From the NCBI GenBank assembly GCA_026415695.1, contig JAOAGP010000120.1:1-63368 (forward strand): a stretch of DNA of 63,368 nt, read 5' to 3'. Both the position numbers and the translations under genes were made by a program. Origin of the DNA: Thermodesulfovibrionales bacterium. GTDB taxonomy: Bacteria > Nitrospirota > Thermodesulfovibrionia > Thermodesulfovibrionales > Dissulfurispiraceae. Under the pieces are notes generated by a model. It saw only the letters and a program-made list of their open reading frames with translations. It had not been told where the DNA came from and made no database searches. Below are positions 7,483 to 17,111 of this stretch, one piece after another. Numbering within the stretch: position 1 is the first letter of the stretch; each line of letters starts with the position of its first letter.

Positions 7483-8352
7483 TTAGATATAAGCCTTTAG
7501 CACCTGCTCAAGTTTTTCCTTATTAGCCTTGCTCATCTCACACAATGGGAGTCTGACCTCTTCTTTTATCTTGCCTATCATTGCAAGCGCTGTCTTTGCT
7601 GGCACAGGGTTTGTTTCTATAAACATCGCCTGATTTAGTGGTTCAAGACGATAGTGCAGTTCTCTTGCCTTCTTGATGTCTCCACTTTCCCATGCATCGC
7701 ACATCTCAGCAACCAATCTTGGTGTAACATTCGCACTTACTGATATCACACCTCTTCCACCAAGTGCAAGTAAGGTGAGCGTGGTAAAGTCATCACCTGA
7801 TATGACGGTAATCTTATCACCACACAGTCTTATAATCTCACTGACCTGTTTCATATCGCCTGTTGCCTCTTTGATAGCAACGATGTTTTTTATCTCAGCA
7901 AGCCTTGCCACTGTGGAGGGTAGCATATTTACTGATGTCCTGCCGGGGACATTGTATAAAACAATGGGTATGTCTACTGTCTCAGCCACTTGTTTGTAAT
8001 GTCTGTAAAGTCCCTCTTGGGTTGGTTTGTTGTAATATGGCGTTACAATTAATGCTGCATCAGCGCCCAATTCCTTTGCCTTTTGTGTTATCTCAATAGT
8101 CTCTTCAGTTGAGTTTGAGCCAGTGCCTGCAATTACAGGCACCCTTTTGTTTACAGTCTTGACAGCAACCTCTATTACCCTATAGTGTTCTTCGTAATCA
8201 AGTGTCGATGCCTCACCAGTTGTTCCACATGGCACTAAACCATGTATGCCCTCCTTAATCTGCCATTCAATCAAATCTCTATAAGCAGACTCATCAAACT
8301 GCCCATCCTTAAATGGTGTAACTATAGCGGTTATTGCACCCCTTATTTTCAT
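7483..8352 (-). CDS. dapA: 4-hydroxy-tetrahydrodipicolinate synthase
   Basis: DapA condenses pyruvate and aspartate semialdehyde, the branch step to diaminopimelate and lysine. The 289 residues show the TIM-barrel landmarks: the substrate-binding GTTGEASTL, the tyrosine region YNVPGRTSVN, and the Schiff-base lysine in NIVAIKEATGD. The start is supported by GAGGAGGGA. It ends a minus-strand operon lysA-dapF-PilZ-dapA; the genes are separated by a few bases or overlap. In many Gram-negative enzymes lysine inhibits DapA. Confidence 0.97.
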   Translation of the reverse strand: MKIRGAITAIVTPFKDGQFDESAYRDLIEWQIKEGIHGLVPCGTTGEASTLDYEEHYRVIEVAVKTVNKRVPVIAGTGSNSTEETIEITQKAKELGADAALIVTPYYNKPTQEGLYRHYKQVAETVDIPIVLYNVPGRTSVNMLPSTVARLAEIKNIVAIKEATGDMKQVSEIIRLCGDKITVISGDDFTTLTLLALGGRGVISVSANVTPRLVAEMCDAWESGDIKKARELHYRLEPLNQAMFIETNPVPAKTALAMIGKIKEEVRLPLCEMSKANKEKLEQVLKAYI

Positions 8353-8353
8353 A

Positions 8354-8650
8354 TCAGCATCCCTCCTCTTTTTCTTTTATAAGTAATCTTACCCCTGCGG
8401 TATAATGATTATCAACCTTTTTAGTCCAGCAAACAACACCATATTTTACTACACTATGGCTGTTTGTATATCTCACAATTACTGGTTGTGCTATCATTAG
8501 TGGGAAGGTAGTCTCAATGCACATGCCTCCATCACATATATTCTTTATCAAGCCACTTTGGATGACCTCCATACGGCCATTTAACCTCAAAAAATCCACA
8601 TCAATCTCAACGCTTTTTCTCTTTGCCATTCGTCTCTCAATGAATATCAA
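8354..8650 (-). CDS. PilZ-domain protein in the dap operon
   Basis: A 98-residue single-domain protein. The RxxxR part (R7-M-A-K-R11) and the following second motif NICDGGM match the c-di-GMP-binding PilZ pattern RxxxR...[D/N]xSxxG, except that the usual serine is cysteine. The start is TTG at 8650, preceded by GGGGGAGA; starting at the later ATG (8629) would remove the first arginine. It overlaps dapF by 14 bases and ends one base before dapA starts. Nothing in lysine synthesis is known to need PilZ, so this is either a passenger or a real link to c-di-GMP. Confidence 0.8.
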   Translation of the reverse strand: MIFIERRMAKRKSVEIDVDFLRLNGRMEVIQSGLIKNICDGGMCIETTFPLMIAQPVIVRYTNSHSVVKYGVVCWTKKVDNHYTAGVRLLIKEKEEGC

Positions 8651-9485
8651 TCTTAATTCTCCCCCTAAAGACCTCTTCTGCAGGTCCTTTCATATACACA
8701 TGTTTATCTTGAGCCCAACTGATATAGAGATTACCGCCACGCAATCTCACCTCTACATCCTTTTCCACAAGTCCTTTAATCATACATGCCACCGCCGATG
8801 CACAAGCCCCTGTTCCGCAGGCAAGGGTCTCTCCTGACCCCCTTTCCCACACCCTCATCTTGATAGTATTTCTATCAACAATGTTTATGAACTCCACATT
8901 AATCCTTTTAGGGAATAATGAATGGGTTTCAATTATACTACCATATTTCACCACATCAAAACTGTCTATCTCCTCATCTAAAACAATTACTGCATGAGGA
9001 TTGCCCATTGACAAACATGTAATCTTAAAGTCCTTGTCTAATACATGTATTGGGTAATCAACGATTGGCGGGTTTGTATTTATTGTTGTAGGTATTAAAT
9101 CAGGTAAAAATATAGGTTCTCCCATGTCAACACTTACAAGATTTCCCTCTTTCTTAGGTCTTATTATGCCTGCCAATGTCTCAATATTTAGTATTTCACC
9201 TTTTGAAAGCCCTTTATCCCATATGTATCTTGCAATACACCTTATCCCATTGCCACACATCTCTACTTGACTACCGTCAGCGTTGTATATGTCCATCATA
9301 AAATCTGCCTTATCCGATGGTCTTAAAAGCAGAATTTGGTCGGCACCTACACCAAACCTTCTATCACAAAGATATCTTGCGATTTGAGATAGGTCTTTAG
9401 TCTTACAAAACTCCACATTCTGAAGACAATCTATGAGGACAAAGTCATTGCCCGTCCCCTGCATCTTTACAAAGTCAATATACAT
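8637..9485 (-). CDS. dapF: Diaminopimelate epimerase
   Basis: DapF converts LL- to meso-diaminopimelate for peptidoglycan and lysine. The two catalytic cysteines are seen in DGSQVEMCGNGIRC and SGETLACGTGACA, in the two symmetric halves. The length of 282 residues is normal. It lies 17 bases after lysA and overlaps the PilZ gene. Together with lysA and dapA it makes most of the late lysine branch; dapB is not present here. Confidence 0.97.
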   Translation of the reverse strand: MYIDFVKMQGTGNDFVLIDCLQNVEFCKTKDLSQIARYLCDRRFGVGADQILLLRPSDKADFMMDIYNADGSQVEMCGNGIRCIARYIWDKGLSKGEILNIETLAGIIRPKKEGNLVSVDMGEPIFLPDLIPTTINTNPPIVDYPIHVLDKDFKITCLSMGNPHAVIVLDEEIDSFDVVKYGSIIETHSLFPKRINVEFINIVDRNTIKMRVWERGSGETLACGTGACASAVACMIKGLVEKDVEVRLRGGNLYISWAQDKHVYMKGPAEEVFRGRIKIDIH

Positions 9486-9502
9486 ATCTGTATTTCTGCC
9501 TT

Positions 9503-10759
9503 TTATAAGAATTTAGGGATCATCTCACCCCTAATCAAGTCTTTTAATCCTTCCCTTTTTCGTATTATTGCATACTCATTGCCTTTTACCATCACCTCTG
9601 CAGGACGGGGTCTGCTGTTGTAATTTGATGACATAGAAAAGCCGTATGCCCCAGCACTCATTATCGCAATGTAATCACCAGACTTTACACCCTGTATCTC
9701 TCTGTCCTTTGCAAAAAAGTCTCCTGATTCACAGATAGGACCAACTATGTCTGCAACTATCTTATGAGAACCATCCTTTTTGATAACAGGTTGTATCTTA
9801 TGATAAGCACCATATATTGATGGTCTAATCAAGTCATTCATACCTGCATCAACGATAACAAACTGCTTATCCACACCCTTCTTTAGATAAAGCACCTTTG
9901 TAATGAGTATCCCAGCATTGCCAACAATAGATCTACCCGGTTCAAGTATCAGGGTAATGTTTCTGTCTTTTAAAAGGGGTATCACCCTCTTTGCAAGATC
10001 CTTTGGATGAGGAGGTTCTTCGTCATTGTAGGTAATACCTACACCGCCACCAATATCAATGAACCTAATATGTATGCCCTCTTTATGAAGGTCATCAACT
10101 AAAAGCAGTATCCTCTTTAATGCGTCAACGAATGGTTCAACCTTTGTCAGTTGTGAACCTATGTGTTTGTGCACACCCACAATCCTAACATGCCTTAAAT
10201 CCCTTGCCATTCTGTAATACTTGATGCCATCTTCAATTGCAATCCCAAACTTGTGCTTCTTTAAACCCGTAGATATATAAGGGTGTGTCTGAGGGTCAAT
10301 ATCAGGATTAATCCTTAAGGCTACTGGTGCAGTCTTGCCCATCTTACCTGCTATCTCGTCTATCTGAATCAGCTCTTCAGGCGATTCAACATTAAACATA
10401 AGTATGTTCTTCTTAAGTGCATATTCAATCTCTTCAGGGGTTTTACCCACCCCAGCATATACGATGTTTTTGGGTTTAATACCCCATTTGATAGCCCTAA
10501 AAAGTTCACCACCTGAAACGATATCTGCACCACAACCCATCTTTGAAAACAGATTTATTATAGCCCCGTTTGAGTTTGCCTTAAGTGCATAGCAGATGAT
10601 ATGAGGAATATCCTTAAATGCGTCCTGATAGGCAATTACATGTCTTGTAAGTGTAGCATGACTATACACATATACAGGGGTATTTACCTCTTGAGCAATC
10701 TTTAAAACAGGCACATCTTCGGCATAAAGTTCATCCTTTACATAGTGGAAATGATTCAC
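9503..10759 (-). CDS. lysA: Diaminopimelate decarboxylase
   Basis: LysA decarboxylates meso-diaminopimelate to L-lysine using pyridoxal phosphate. The PLP lysine is in YALKANSNGAI, with GVHKHIGSQ, DIGGGVGI, LEPGRSIVG and the C-terminal CESGDFFAKDR that supplies the dimer-partner cysteine. 418 residues is typical. The start is GTG at 10759, with AAGAGGT 8-14 bases upstream. It is the first gene of the lysine operon and lies 38 bases after tRNA-Ser, so transcription may pass from the tRNA into it. Confidence 0.97.
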   Translation of the reverse strand: MNHFHYVKDELYAEDVPVLKIAQEVNTPVYVYSHATLTRHVIAYQDAFKDIPHIICYALKANSNGAIINLFSKMGCGADIVSGGELFRAIKWGIKPKNIVYAGVGKTPEEIEYALKKNILMFNVESPEELIQIDEIAGKMGKTAPVALRINPDIDPQTHPYISTGLKKHKFGIAIEDGIKYYRMARDLRHVRIVGVHKHIGSQLTKVEPFVDALKRILLLVDDLHKEGIHIRFIDIGGGVGITYNDEEPPHPKDLAKRVIPLLKDRNITLILEPGRSIVGNAGILITKVLYLKKGVDKQFVIVDAGMNDLIRPSIYGAYHKIQPVIKKDGSHKIVADIVGPICESGDFFAKDREIQGVKSGDYIAIMSAGAYGFSMSSNYNSRPRPAEVMVKGNEYAIIRKREGLKDLIRGEMIPKFL

Positions 10760-10797
10760 TGGTAGTTACCTCTTATTTTTAGAATGTTTTTAACCAC

Positions 10798-10883
10798 GGA
10801 GAGGGTGGGATTCGAACCCACGGTAGAGTTACCCCTACAACGGTTTTCAAGACCGCCGCTTTCAACCGCTCAGCCACCTCTCC
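10798..10883 (-). tRNA. tRNA-Ser (anticodon UGA)
   Basis: Read on the minus strand, 10883 to 10798 folds into a cloverleaf with a 7-bp acceptor (GGAGAGG/CCTCTCC), the anticodon loop CTTGAAA flanked by CGGT/ACCG, a long variable arm typical of class II tRNA, and the T loop GTTCGAATC. The 3' CCA is not encoded, so the CCA-adding enzyme at 21568 is needed. Confidence 0.95.
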
Positions 10884-10946
10884 AACTTCAAGGGGTATAA
10901 TTTTACCAAAGAAGATACCTTTTTTGCTAATAGACATCTATAAACA

Positions 10947-13898
10947 TTAATCAGGCACAAAGAATATCCAACTACTAAACCATTGAAGGTAGTCTCTTAT
11001 ATAAGATTTATTAACCTCTAATCCTGATAGTATTGGATAAAACATTAAAAACATGAGCGCCACCAATATAAGATAAATAAAAGGCAGATACCTAAATAAT
11101 CTACTGCCTTGATTAGCATCCTTTAAGACACCTAACCAATAGACAATGGATAAAATCCAAAAAGGAACTGTCGCATAGAAGTGATAGATATATGTCTCTC
11201 GGGGGACTAACAACCATGGTAAGTAATTGACTGCTACAAATAATACTATCAGCCATTGATACGACTCAACCCTTTTGTATCTAACGAAACCAAATACGAT
11301 CAATGAAAAAGTAACTAACCCTGTCCACCATACAATAGGATTCCCCATCGTTACAATACTACCTGCTATCCCCCTTGGCATGTCAGGAGCCATGTATAGC
11401 CACATAGGTTTGTAGATGATAGGCCATTGCCACCAAGACGATGCAAACGGATGCGAGCTCACAATCCCCTTATGGTATTGATACATGTGGTATTGCGTCT
11501 GGATGATAGTCTTTATGTGGGCAAAGGTAATAGGTTTTGGAAGGATGATAAGGTATGTAACAGTATAGACAATCGTTGGTAATATTACAAATAGTAGGAT
11601 ACCGTAAATCAGATATTTCTTAATGTCTGTGTTTCTTGATAACTTGTAGAGTTTTAGAAAAAACAACACAGCCAATCCTAAAGCCGTGTAGATACACAAC
11701 CATTTTGTTGCAACACCAAGGCTGAAGGATATCGCCGACAGGGTCATGTTTCTTATGCAAGAATGATAGTTGTCAGAGAGATAAAACCTCATCATAAAGT
11801 ATGTCATCATCACAATAAACATCACCGAAATAGAATCAATAGTGGCAAGGCGAGCTTGCACAAAGGTCATGAAATCAAAACCCATAATCATGGCTGACAA
11901 AACTCCATACTCTGTCTTACCAAACAACATCCTGCCAAAGAGATAAACAAACGCAATTATAACTATCCCAGACAATACCCCCATCACCCGCCATCCAAAT
12001 GGTGTCATGCCAAAAATCTTGATACCTGTTGCAATGATAAGTTTTCCTAAAGGTGGATGAGTAGTCTCATATGGCAATAGACCTTGTATGTATTCAAAGG
12101 CTGTGCGGGCGTAATAAATCTCATCAAAGTATGTCCCGTTTCTGTATGATGGCGTATATGGAACCATCCTTTGCTCATCAAATAGATTTTTAAAACTCCC
12201 AACGGTTTTTTCAGAAGAGACGATGTTTAGCAGGTTTTCTATCTGTATTAGATTCCTGTTTTTATCAAACAGCCCTATCTCATATAACATGCCGTCAGGT
12301 TCAATCACTATTATGTTTAGATACCTTGTCTTATTATCAACCTGAATGTATTTCCACTGAAATACATCCTTTTGTTCAATAGTTGCAATCGTCTGCCATT
12401 TGATTAAATCATCTGAGACATCCACGCGATATATGCCCTTACCAATACCTGAAAAGTAATTTATCCTCCTTATATCTTGTGGTGTCTTTAGGTCAATGAT
12501 AAAGCCTTCTCCCTTCATCTTTGGTTGCCAATATGTCTGGGGTGAATATACAGAGCCAAGACTATAAAAATAAAGCAATGTAAAAAAAACACAGATACAA
12601 ATAAGAGCGATGACATCCCTTTTATTGAGAGTAAGGTCAATCTTGCATTGAGGCAATTCAAAGATGCTTGTGGAATTCAGTTTTTTTGATTCTGTATTGC
12701 CACCTATAAGATTAGGGATAAGCCACCGTAATGCCAATACATAAAGACATAGGTTTATGAGTGAAAAACCCCTTAAGATGAGGTCTTTGGGGGGTATGTG
12801 ATATATACCAATGTGTGCCAATATCAGTGTGTAAGCCAGATTCACAGTATTTGTAACACTAAAACCGATAAACAGATAAAGCACCTTTTTATCTTTTGTA
12901 AGAAGATAAGCCAATGCAAAGATTACCATTGAGGTAACCATGTATCTTTCATGCATCTTAACAGAAAACATAAACACAGACAATGCTGTAATCAGTGATA
13001 TCAAGACAATCTTGTATTCATGCCTTGACCTTAAAAAAAGATAGATGCTCATCAGTGTTATTAAAAGTATTGCAATAAATCCCCATGTTTTAAAGGGCAG
13101 GAATAACCAGTATTCATCAGTACTTGCCCAGTTTTTACCAATGAGTGCGTAGAAGTTGAAGGTGTTTAATGTTGCAAAGGGGTATTCGCTAAACATCGTT
13201 TCAAGCAACTTCGGTATCCACATAAATCCTTGGGTAAGTGAAAATGGGATGAGTAGTGGTAGTATCGTAAGTATCATGGTAATAAAAACATTGAATGCAA
13301 CCTTTATATCCTTTAGGCTTACTACATAGGCAAGAAATATCGGTGTAAACACTAATGCCTGTGGTTTTATCATTATTGATAGGGTAAAAAGACTTGCTGC
13401 TAAAATGTGCCTCTTTTCAATCATCGCAATCATGAAGCCCAAGATAAAAAGGGCAAGGAATGAATCTATCTGTCCCCAAAGTGCCGAATCAATTATTATC
13501 ACAGGGTTGAAGATAAAGACTGTTGTTGAAATAATCACGACCCTTGGCGGTATCATTTTCTTTTTTGCAATGTGGATTAAAAGACAGGCTGAAAATATCT
13601 CAGCAATCAAAGAGGGTAACTTAAGTATCAGATGATAGGTAGGAGACGCAAAATCAAGTCCAAATAAGTATCTTAATTTGCCAATTAGATAAAAGACAAA
13701 GAGATAAAATGGTGGATAGTCAATAAAGTGTCCAGCAGTGTAGAAGTCTGAAAAGCCCTTTGTAGCGAGGTATTCTGCCCATGCCTTGTAGGTATTTATA
13801 TCTACTGGAAAGCCTGTGGAGTTATACGCAAGAAAAAGCCTCAATACGAAACCAACAGAAATAATGGATAGCAGGATAATTGACTGATCTTGCCTCAT
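10947..13898 (-). CDS. Fused GT-C glycosyltransferase: GT-C half, discoidin-like domain, PMT half
   Basis: A 983-residue membrane protein joining two polytopic glycosyltransferase units. Residues about 1-420 form an N-terminal GT-C unit (motifs FPVDINTYKAWAEYL and IDYPPFYLFVFYLIG, with repeated hydrophobic segments). Residues about 430-580 are a soluble beta-rich segment resembling an F5/8 type C (discoidin) carbohydrate-binding fold. From about residue 590 the sequence FDEIYYARTAFEYI, followed by THPPLGKL, marks a protein O-mannosyltransferase (PMT)-type unit with the acidic DE pair in the first outer loop. It presumably uses a polyprenyl-phosphate sugar made by the adjacent GT2, with which it overlaps. 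Sugar and acceptor are unknown. Confidence 0.85.
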   Translation of the reverse strand: MRQDQSIILLSIISVGFVLRLFLAYNSTGFPVDINTYKAWAEYLATKGFSDFYTAGHFIDYPPFYLFVFYLIGKLRYLFGLDFASPTYHLILKLPSLIAEIFSACLLIHIAKKKMIPPRVVIISTTVFIFNPVIIIDSALWGQIDSFLALFILGFMIAMIEKRHILAASLFTLSIMIKPQALVFTPIFLAYVVSLKDIKVAFNVFITMILTILPLLIPFSLTQGFMWIPKLLETMFSEYPFATLNTFNFYALIGKNWASTDEYWLFLPFKTWGFIAILLITLMSIYLFLRSRHEYKIVLISLITALSVFMFSVKMHERYMVTSMVIFALAYLLTKDKKVLYLFIGFSVTNTVNLAYTLILAHIGIYHIPPKDLILRGFSLINLCLYVLALRWLIPNLIGGNTESKKLNSTSIFELPQCKIDLTLNKRDVIALICICVFFTLLYFYSLGSVYSPQTYWQPKMKGEGFIIDLKTPQDIRRINYFSGIGKGIYRVDVSDDLIKWQTIATIEQKDVFQWKYIQVDNKTRYLNIIVIEPDGMLYEIGLFDKNRNLIQIENLLNIVSSEKTVGSFKNLFDEQRMVPYTPSYRNGTYFDEIYYARTAFEYIQGLLPYETTHPPLGKLIIATGIKIFGMTPFGWRVMGVLSGIVIIAFVYLFGRMLFGKTEYGVLSAMIMGFDFMTFVQARLATIDSISVMFIVMMTYFMMRFYLSDNYHSCIRNMTLSAISFSLGVATKWLCIYTALGLAVLFFLKLYKLSRNTDIKKYLIYGILLFVILPTIVYTVTYLIILPKPITFAHIKTIIQTQYHMYQYHKGIVSSHPFASSWWQWPIIYKPMWLYMAPDMPRGIAGSIVTMGNPIVWWTGLVTFSLIVFGFVRYKRVESYQWLIVLFVAVNYLPWLLVPRETYIYHFYATVPFWILSIVYWLGVLKDANQGSRLFRYLPFIYLILVALMFLMFYPILSGLEVNKSYIRDYLQWFSSWIFFVPD

Positions 13899-14836
13899 CA
13901 GATGTTTATCTTTTCACTTATGATGTATCTTGGTCTTCCTCGGGTGTTGTTGTGTATCCTTGAGATGTATTCAGCAAAAATGCCTATAGCAAAGAGATGT
14001 ATCGCCCCAATAAAAAACATCGCTGAAAGTACCCCGCAGACAATGGCATATATCTGATTATCCGTTTTTAGAACAAATGCTGATACAATACAAACGATAG
14101 AGATTAGCAGGAAGATAGCACCAAAAAGGGTTGAGAAATGTAGTGGTTTATTTGTTATTGAGACGATACCATCAGATGCCAACTTTAACATCTTAATGGG
14201 TGAATACTTGGTCTTTCCTGCAAATCTGGGTTTCCTATCAAACTCCAATGCCTTTTGCCTAAATCCAATCCATGTGACCATCGTCCTTATGTTAGGGTCT
14301 TGCTCTTTAAGACGATTCATCTCATCCAATACCTTTCTGCTCATCAGTCTAAAGTTGCTTGTGTTTTCAGGTATCTTGATAGACGATATACGATTAATAA
14401 ACCAGTAAAACAGTTGAGCCCCCTTAATCTTAAAGAATGACTCCCCTTGTCTTGACCGCCTTTTTGCATAGACCACATCGTAGCCTTGTTCATAGAGCCT
14501 TAACATCTCGGGTATGAGTTCAGGAGGATCTTGAAGGTCACCATCCATCAAGACAATTACATCTCCAGTAGCATAGTCACAACCTGCCACTACAGCAATA
14601 TCATGACCAAAGTTCCTTGAAAAACTTATTATCTTTATCTCTGTGTGGGTATTCGCAAGTCCTTTGAGCATCTCAAGGGAGTTATCCGTAGAACCATCGT
14701 CAACAAAGATATATTCGTATCTATACTGTGTTGGTAAGTTGTTTAGTGCATAAATCCTTTTCCACAATTCAGTAATGCACTCTTGTTCGTTATAGATAGG
14801 GATGACTATGGATATTACGGTGGGCATTTTGCACAT
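13898..14836 (-). CDS. Polyprenyl-phosphate glycosyltransferase (GT2, DPM1/GtrB-like)
   Basis: A 312-residue family 2 glycosyltransferase with a GT-A domain ([23 protein letters not shown], the DxD-type [19 protein letters not shown]) and two C-terminal transmembrane segments (about 230-295). Such enzymes move a sugar from a nucleotide donor to undecaprenyl phosphate on the inner face of the membrane. The next gene, a GT-C fusion, starts inside its stop codon (TGATG), which supports a donor/transferase pair. It overlaps the cysM end; the start could also be the methionine three codons later. Confidence 0.9.
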   Translation of the reverse strand: MCKMPTVISIVIPIYNEQECITELWKRIYALNNLPTQYRYEYIFVDDGSTDNSLEMLKGLANTHTEIKIISFSRNFGHDIAVVAGCDYATGDVIVLMDGDLQDPPELIPEMLRLYEQGYDVVYAKRRSRQGESFFKIKGAQLFYWFINRISSIKIPENTSNFRLMSRKVLDEMNRLKEQDPNIRTMVTWIGFRQKALEFDRKPRFAGKTKYSPIKMLKLASDGIVSITNKPLHFSTLFGAIFLLISIVCIVSAFVLKTDNQIYAIVCGVLSAMFFIGAIHLFAIGIFAEYISRIHNNTRGRPRYIISEKINI

Positions 14837-15723
14837 ACAGAGGTAAATAGTGATGTGCTCAGATACCTATCACCTCTGTCTGGAAAGATGACAACAATTG
14901 TGCCTTTCTGCATCTCTTTGGCAATCTGCAATGCCCCCCACATAGCAGCACCACTACTCATACCAACAAACAGACCTTCTTTTAGGGCAAGTTGCCTTGT
15001 TGTGCTAAATGCATCGTCATCTGATACCTTGATGTTTTTGTCTATCAATGATGGGTCGTATATCTTTGGTATTATTGATTCTGTCATGTTTTTTAGTCCT
15101 TGAATCCTGTGTCCTAAAGTAGGCTCAACAGCCACAATCAATATCTTACTGCTGTATTGTTTTAGTCTTTTGCCTACCCCCATTATAGTCCCTGTAGTTC
15201 CAAGCCCTGCCACAAAACAATCTACCTGACCGCCAGTTTGTTCAATAATCTCCCTACCTGTTGTCTCATAGTGTGCCTTGACATTTGATGGGTTATCAAA
15301 CTGATTTGGCATAAAGTAGTTGCCATGATCTTCTTCATATATCCTGTATGCAAGCCTAATCGCCCCATCTGTGCCTTCTTCACCGGGGCTTAAGACAACC
15401 TCTGCACCCAATGCCTCAAGTATCTTTCTCCTCTCAAGACTCACACAGGAAGGCATAACTAACTTTACTTTGTATCCCTTTGCTGATCCAACCATTGCCA
15501 GTCCAATTCCAGTATTACCAGATGTTGCCTCAAGTATTGTTGAGCCCTCTTTTAATCTCCCAGACATCTCAGCATCGTTAATCATGTAGAGGGCTGTCCT
15601 GTCCTTCACAGACCCTCCCGGATTATTGCCTTCCAGTTTTGCAATGATACGCACCTGTTTGTAAGGATTAATCCTTTCAAGAACAACTATGGAGGTATTA
15701 CCTATTGCTGATATTACGCTCAT
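14815..15723 (-). CDS. cysM: PLP-dependent cysteine synthase
   Basis: The 302-residue enzyme makes L-cysteine from O-acetylserine (or O-phosphoserine) and sulfide or thiosulfate. PLP lysine is in [11 protein letters not shown], the substrate loop is [13 protein letters not shown], and the phosphate loop is [10 protein letters not shown]. The short length and features such as FAxMPNQFDN fit the CysM-like subgroup more than CysK, but the sulfur donor cannot be fixed by eye. It is followed closely by the glycosyltransferase pair and preceded by the M16 peptidases, all on the minus strand. The C terminus ends in CAKCPP. Confidence 0.9.
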   Translation of the reverse strand: MSVISAIGNTSIVVLERINPYKQVRIIAKLEGNNPGGSVKDRTALYMINDAEMSGRLKEGSTILEATSGNTGIGLAMVGSAKGYKVKLVMPSCVSLERRKILEALGAEVVLSPGEEGTDGAIRLAYRIYEEDHGNYFMPNQFDNPSNVKAHYETTGREIIEQTGGQVDCFVAGLGTTGTIMGVGKRLKQYSSKILIVAVEPTLGHRIQGLKNMTESIIPKIYDPSLIDKNIKVSDDDAFSTTRQLALKEGLFVGMSSGAAMWGALQIAKEMQKGTIVVIFPDRGDRYLSTSLFTSVCAKCPP

Positions 15724-15746
15724 CTTCTATATTCATTAGCATGTTT

Positions 15747-17111
15747 TTATTGTTGAGGGGTTACATCCTTTAAAAGTTCTTTCTTGCCTGCTATTACTAC
15801 TGTGTAATCCTGTTGTGTAAGATATTTTTTAGCAACCCTCATTATGTCCTCTTTTGTGACAGAATTTATGTATTGCTCATATTTTTCAATGTAGTCATCT
15901 CCTAACCTGTAAAACTCTATCAGCGGTAGAAAATCCGCTATCTTACGATTTGTCTCAAACCTTCGTGGGAAACTGCCTACTAAAAATGCCTTTGCGTCTT
16001 TTAACTCATCATCAGACACTGGATTTGACTGTATATCCTTTATCTGCTTTAAGATTTCCCTTAAGACCTGACCTGCGGATTCGTTCTTGGTCTGCACCTC
16101 TATTGAGAACAGTCCTTTGTGCTTGTTCGTAGTAAAGTGGCTGCTTATCCCGTAGGTTAGTCCTAAATCATCTCTGACTGTCTTCATAAGACGAGAGGCA
16201 AATCCCCCACCACCAAGTATGTAATTTAAGACCGATACAGCATAAAAATCCTCGTTTTGTCTCTCTATGCCTAAATGCCCAAATATTATGTTTGCTTGAG
16301 TTAGGTCTCTGTCAATTATTTTAAACCCTTTAAGGTTAATCTGTGAGACCCCCATTTTATTCGTTTTATCAGTAGGAGCAGATTCAGATGACCAGCTCAG
16401 TAGATATTTTTTTATCAATTGCACTGCCTCATCGTAAGTAATATCACCTACTACTGATATTATTGATTTGTCTGGTCTGTAGTATGTTTTATAAAATTTG
16501 ATTATATCTTCCCTTTTTATCTTGCTAATCGTCTCACTACTTCCTTCAATCAACCTTCCATATGGGAAGTCTCCGTAGATAATGCTTCTGAATTCTTTGT
16601 TTATTAGAAATGATGGTTCTTCATGACTTTGCCTCAATGAGCCTATAATTATCTGTTTTTTTCTTTCAATCTCGCTGTTGTCAAACGAAGGATCAAGTAA
16701 GACCTTGCTCAAGATGTCAAGGGATCTGTTGATATTTTTTTTAAGAGTAGTAAGAGATATCGTCGTATAATCATAACTAACGGATGTTGTTAAACTTGTA
16801 CCCATAGAGTCAACGATTTCATTTATCTCTTTTGATGTGAGTGTTTTTGTACCGTCTGTTATGGTCTTGGCTGTAAGATTTGCAAGCCCAGCCATCTCTG
16901 CAGGTTCTTGAAGTGGTGATGCCTCAATAAGAATGTTTACCATCACAGCAGGAATACTTTTGCGTTCAACATGTAGGAGTGTAAGCCCATTGCTAAAAAC
17001 TGTCTTTTTATACTGAATCGCCTCTGCTAAATTAGAATTGCATAGGGTTAAGGATGTCAAAACCAACACGAACAATAAGATTAATCCTAAAAGATTATTC
17101 CTTTCTGTCAC
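15747..17111 (-). CDS. M16-family zinc-peptidase homologue, apparently inactive
   Basis: An exported M16 (pitrilysin/processing-peptidase) homologue of about 454 residues. The reading frame extends upstream to 17165, but GTG at 17111 is the likely start because AAGAGGG lies a few bases before it and a signal peptide (LLGLILLFVLVLTSLTL) follows directly. Where active enzymes have HxxEH, this protein reads LANLTAKTI, so the zinc site is lost. Residue pattern GGGGFASRLMKTVRDDLGLTYG is the typical C-terminal M16 motif that completes the partner's active site. It overlaps the active partner gene by 17 bases; the two probably form a heterodimer. Confidence 0.88.
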   Translation of the reverse strand: MTERNNLLGLILLFVLVLTSLTLCNSNLAEAIQYKKTVFSNGLTLLHVERKSIPAVMVNILIEASPLQEPAEMAGLANLTAKTITDGTKTLTSKEINEIVDSMGTSLTTSVSYDYTTISLTTLKKNINRSLDILSKVLLDPSFDNSEIERKKQIIIGSLRQSHEEPSFLINKEFRSIIYGDFPYGRLIEGSSETISKIKREDIIKFYKTYYRPDKSIISVVGDITYDEAVQLIKKYLLSWSSESAPTDKTNKMGVSQINLKGFKIIDRDLTQANIIFGHLGIERQNEDFYAVSVLNYILGGGGFASRLMKTVRDDLGLTYGISSHFTTNKHKGLFSIEVQTKNESAGQVLREILKQIKDIQSNPVSDDELKDAKAFLVGSFPRRFETNRKIADFLPLIEFYRLGDDYIEKYEQYINSVTKEDIMRVAKKYLTQQDYTVVIAGKKELLKDVTPQQ

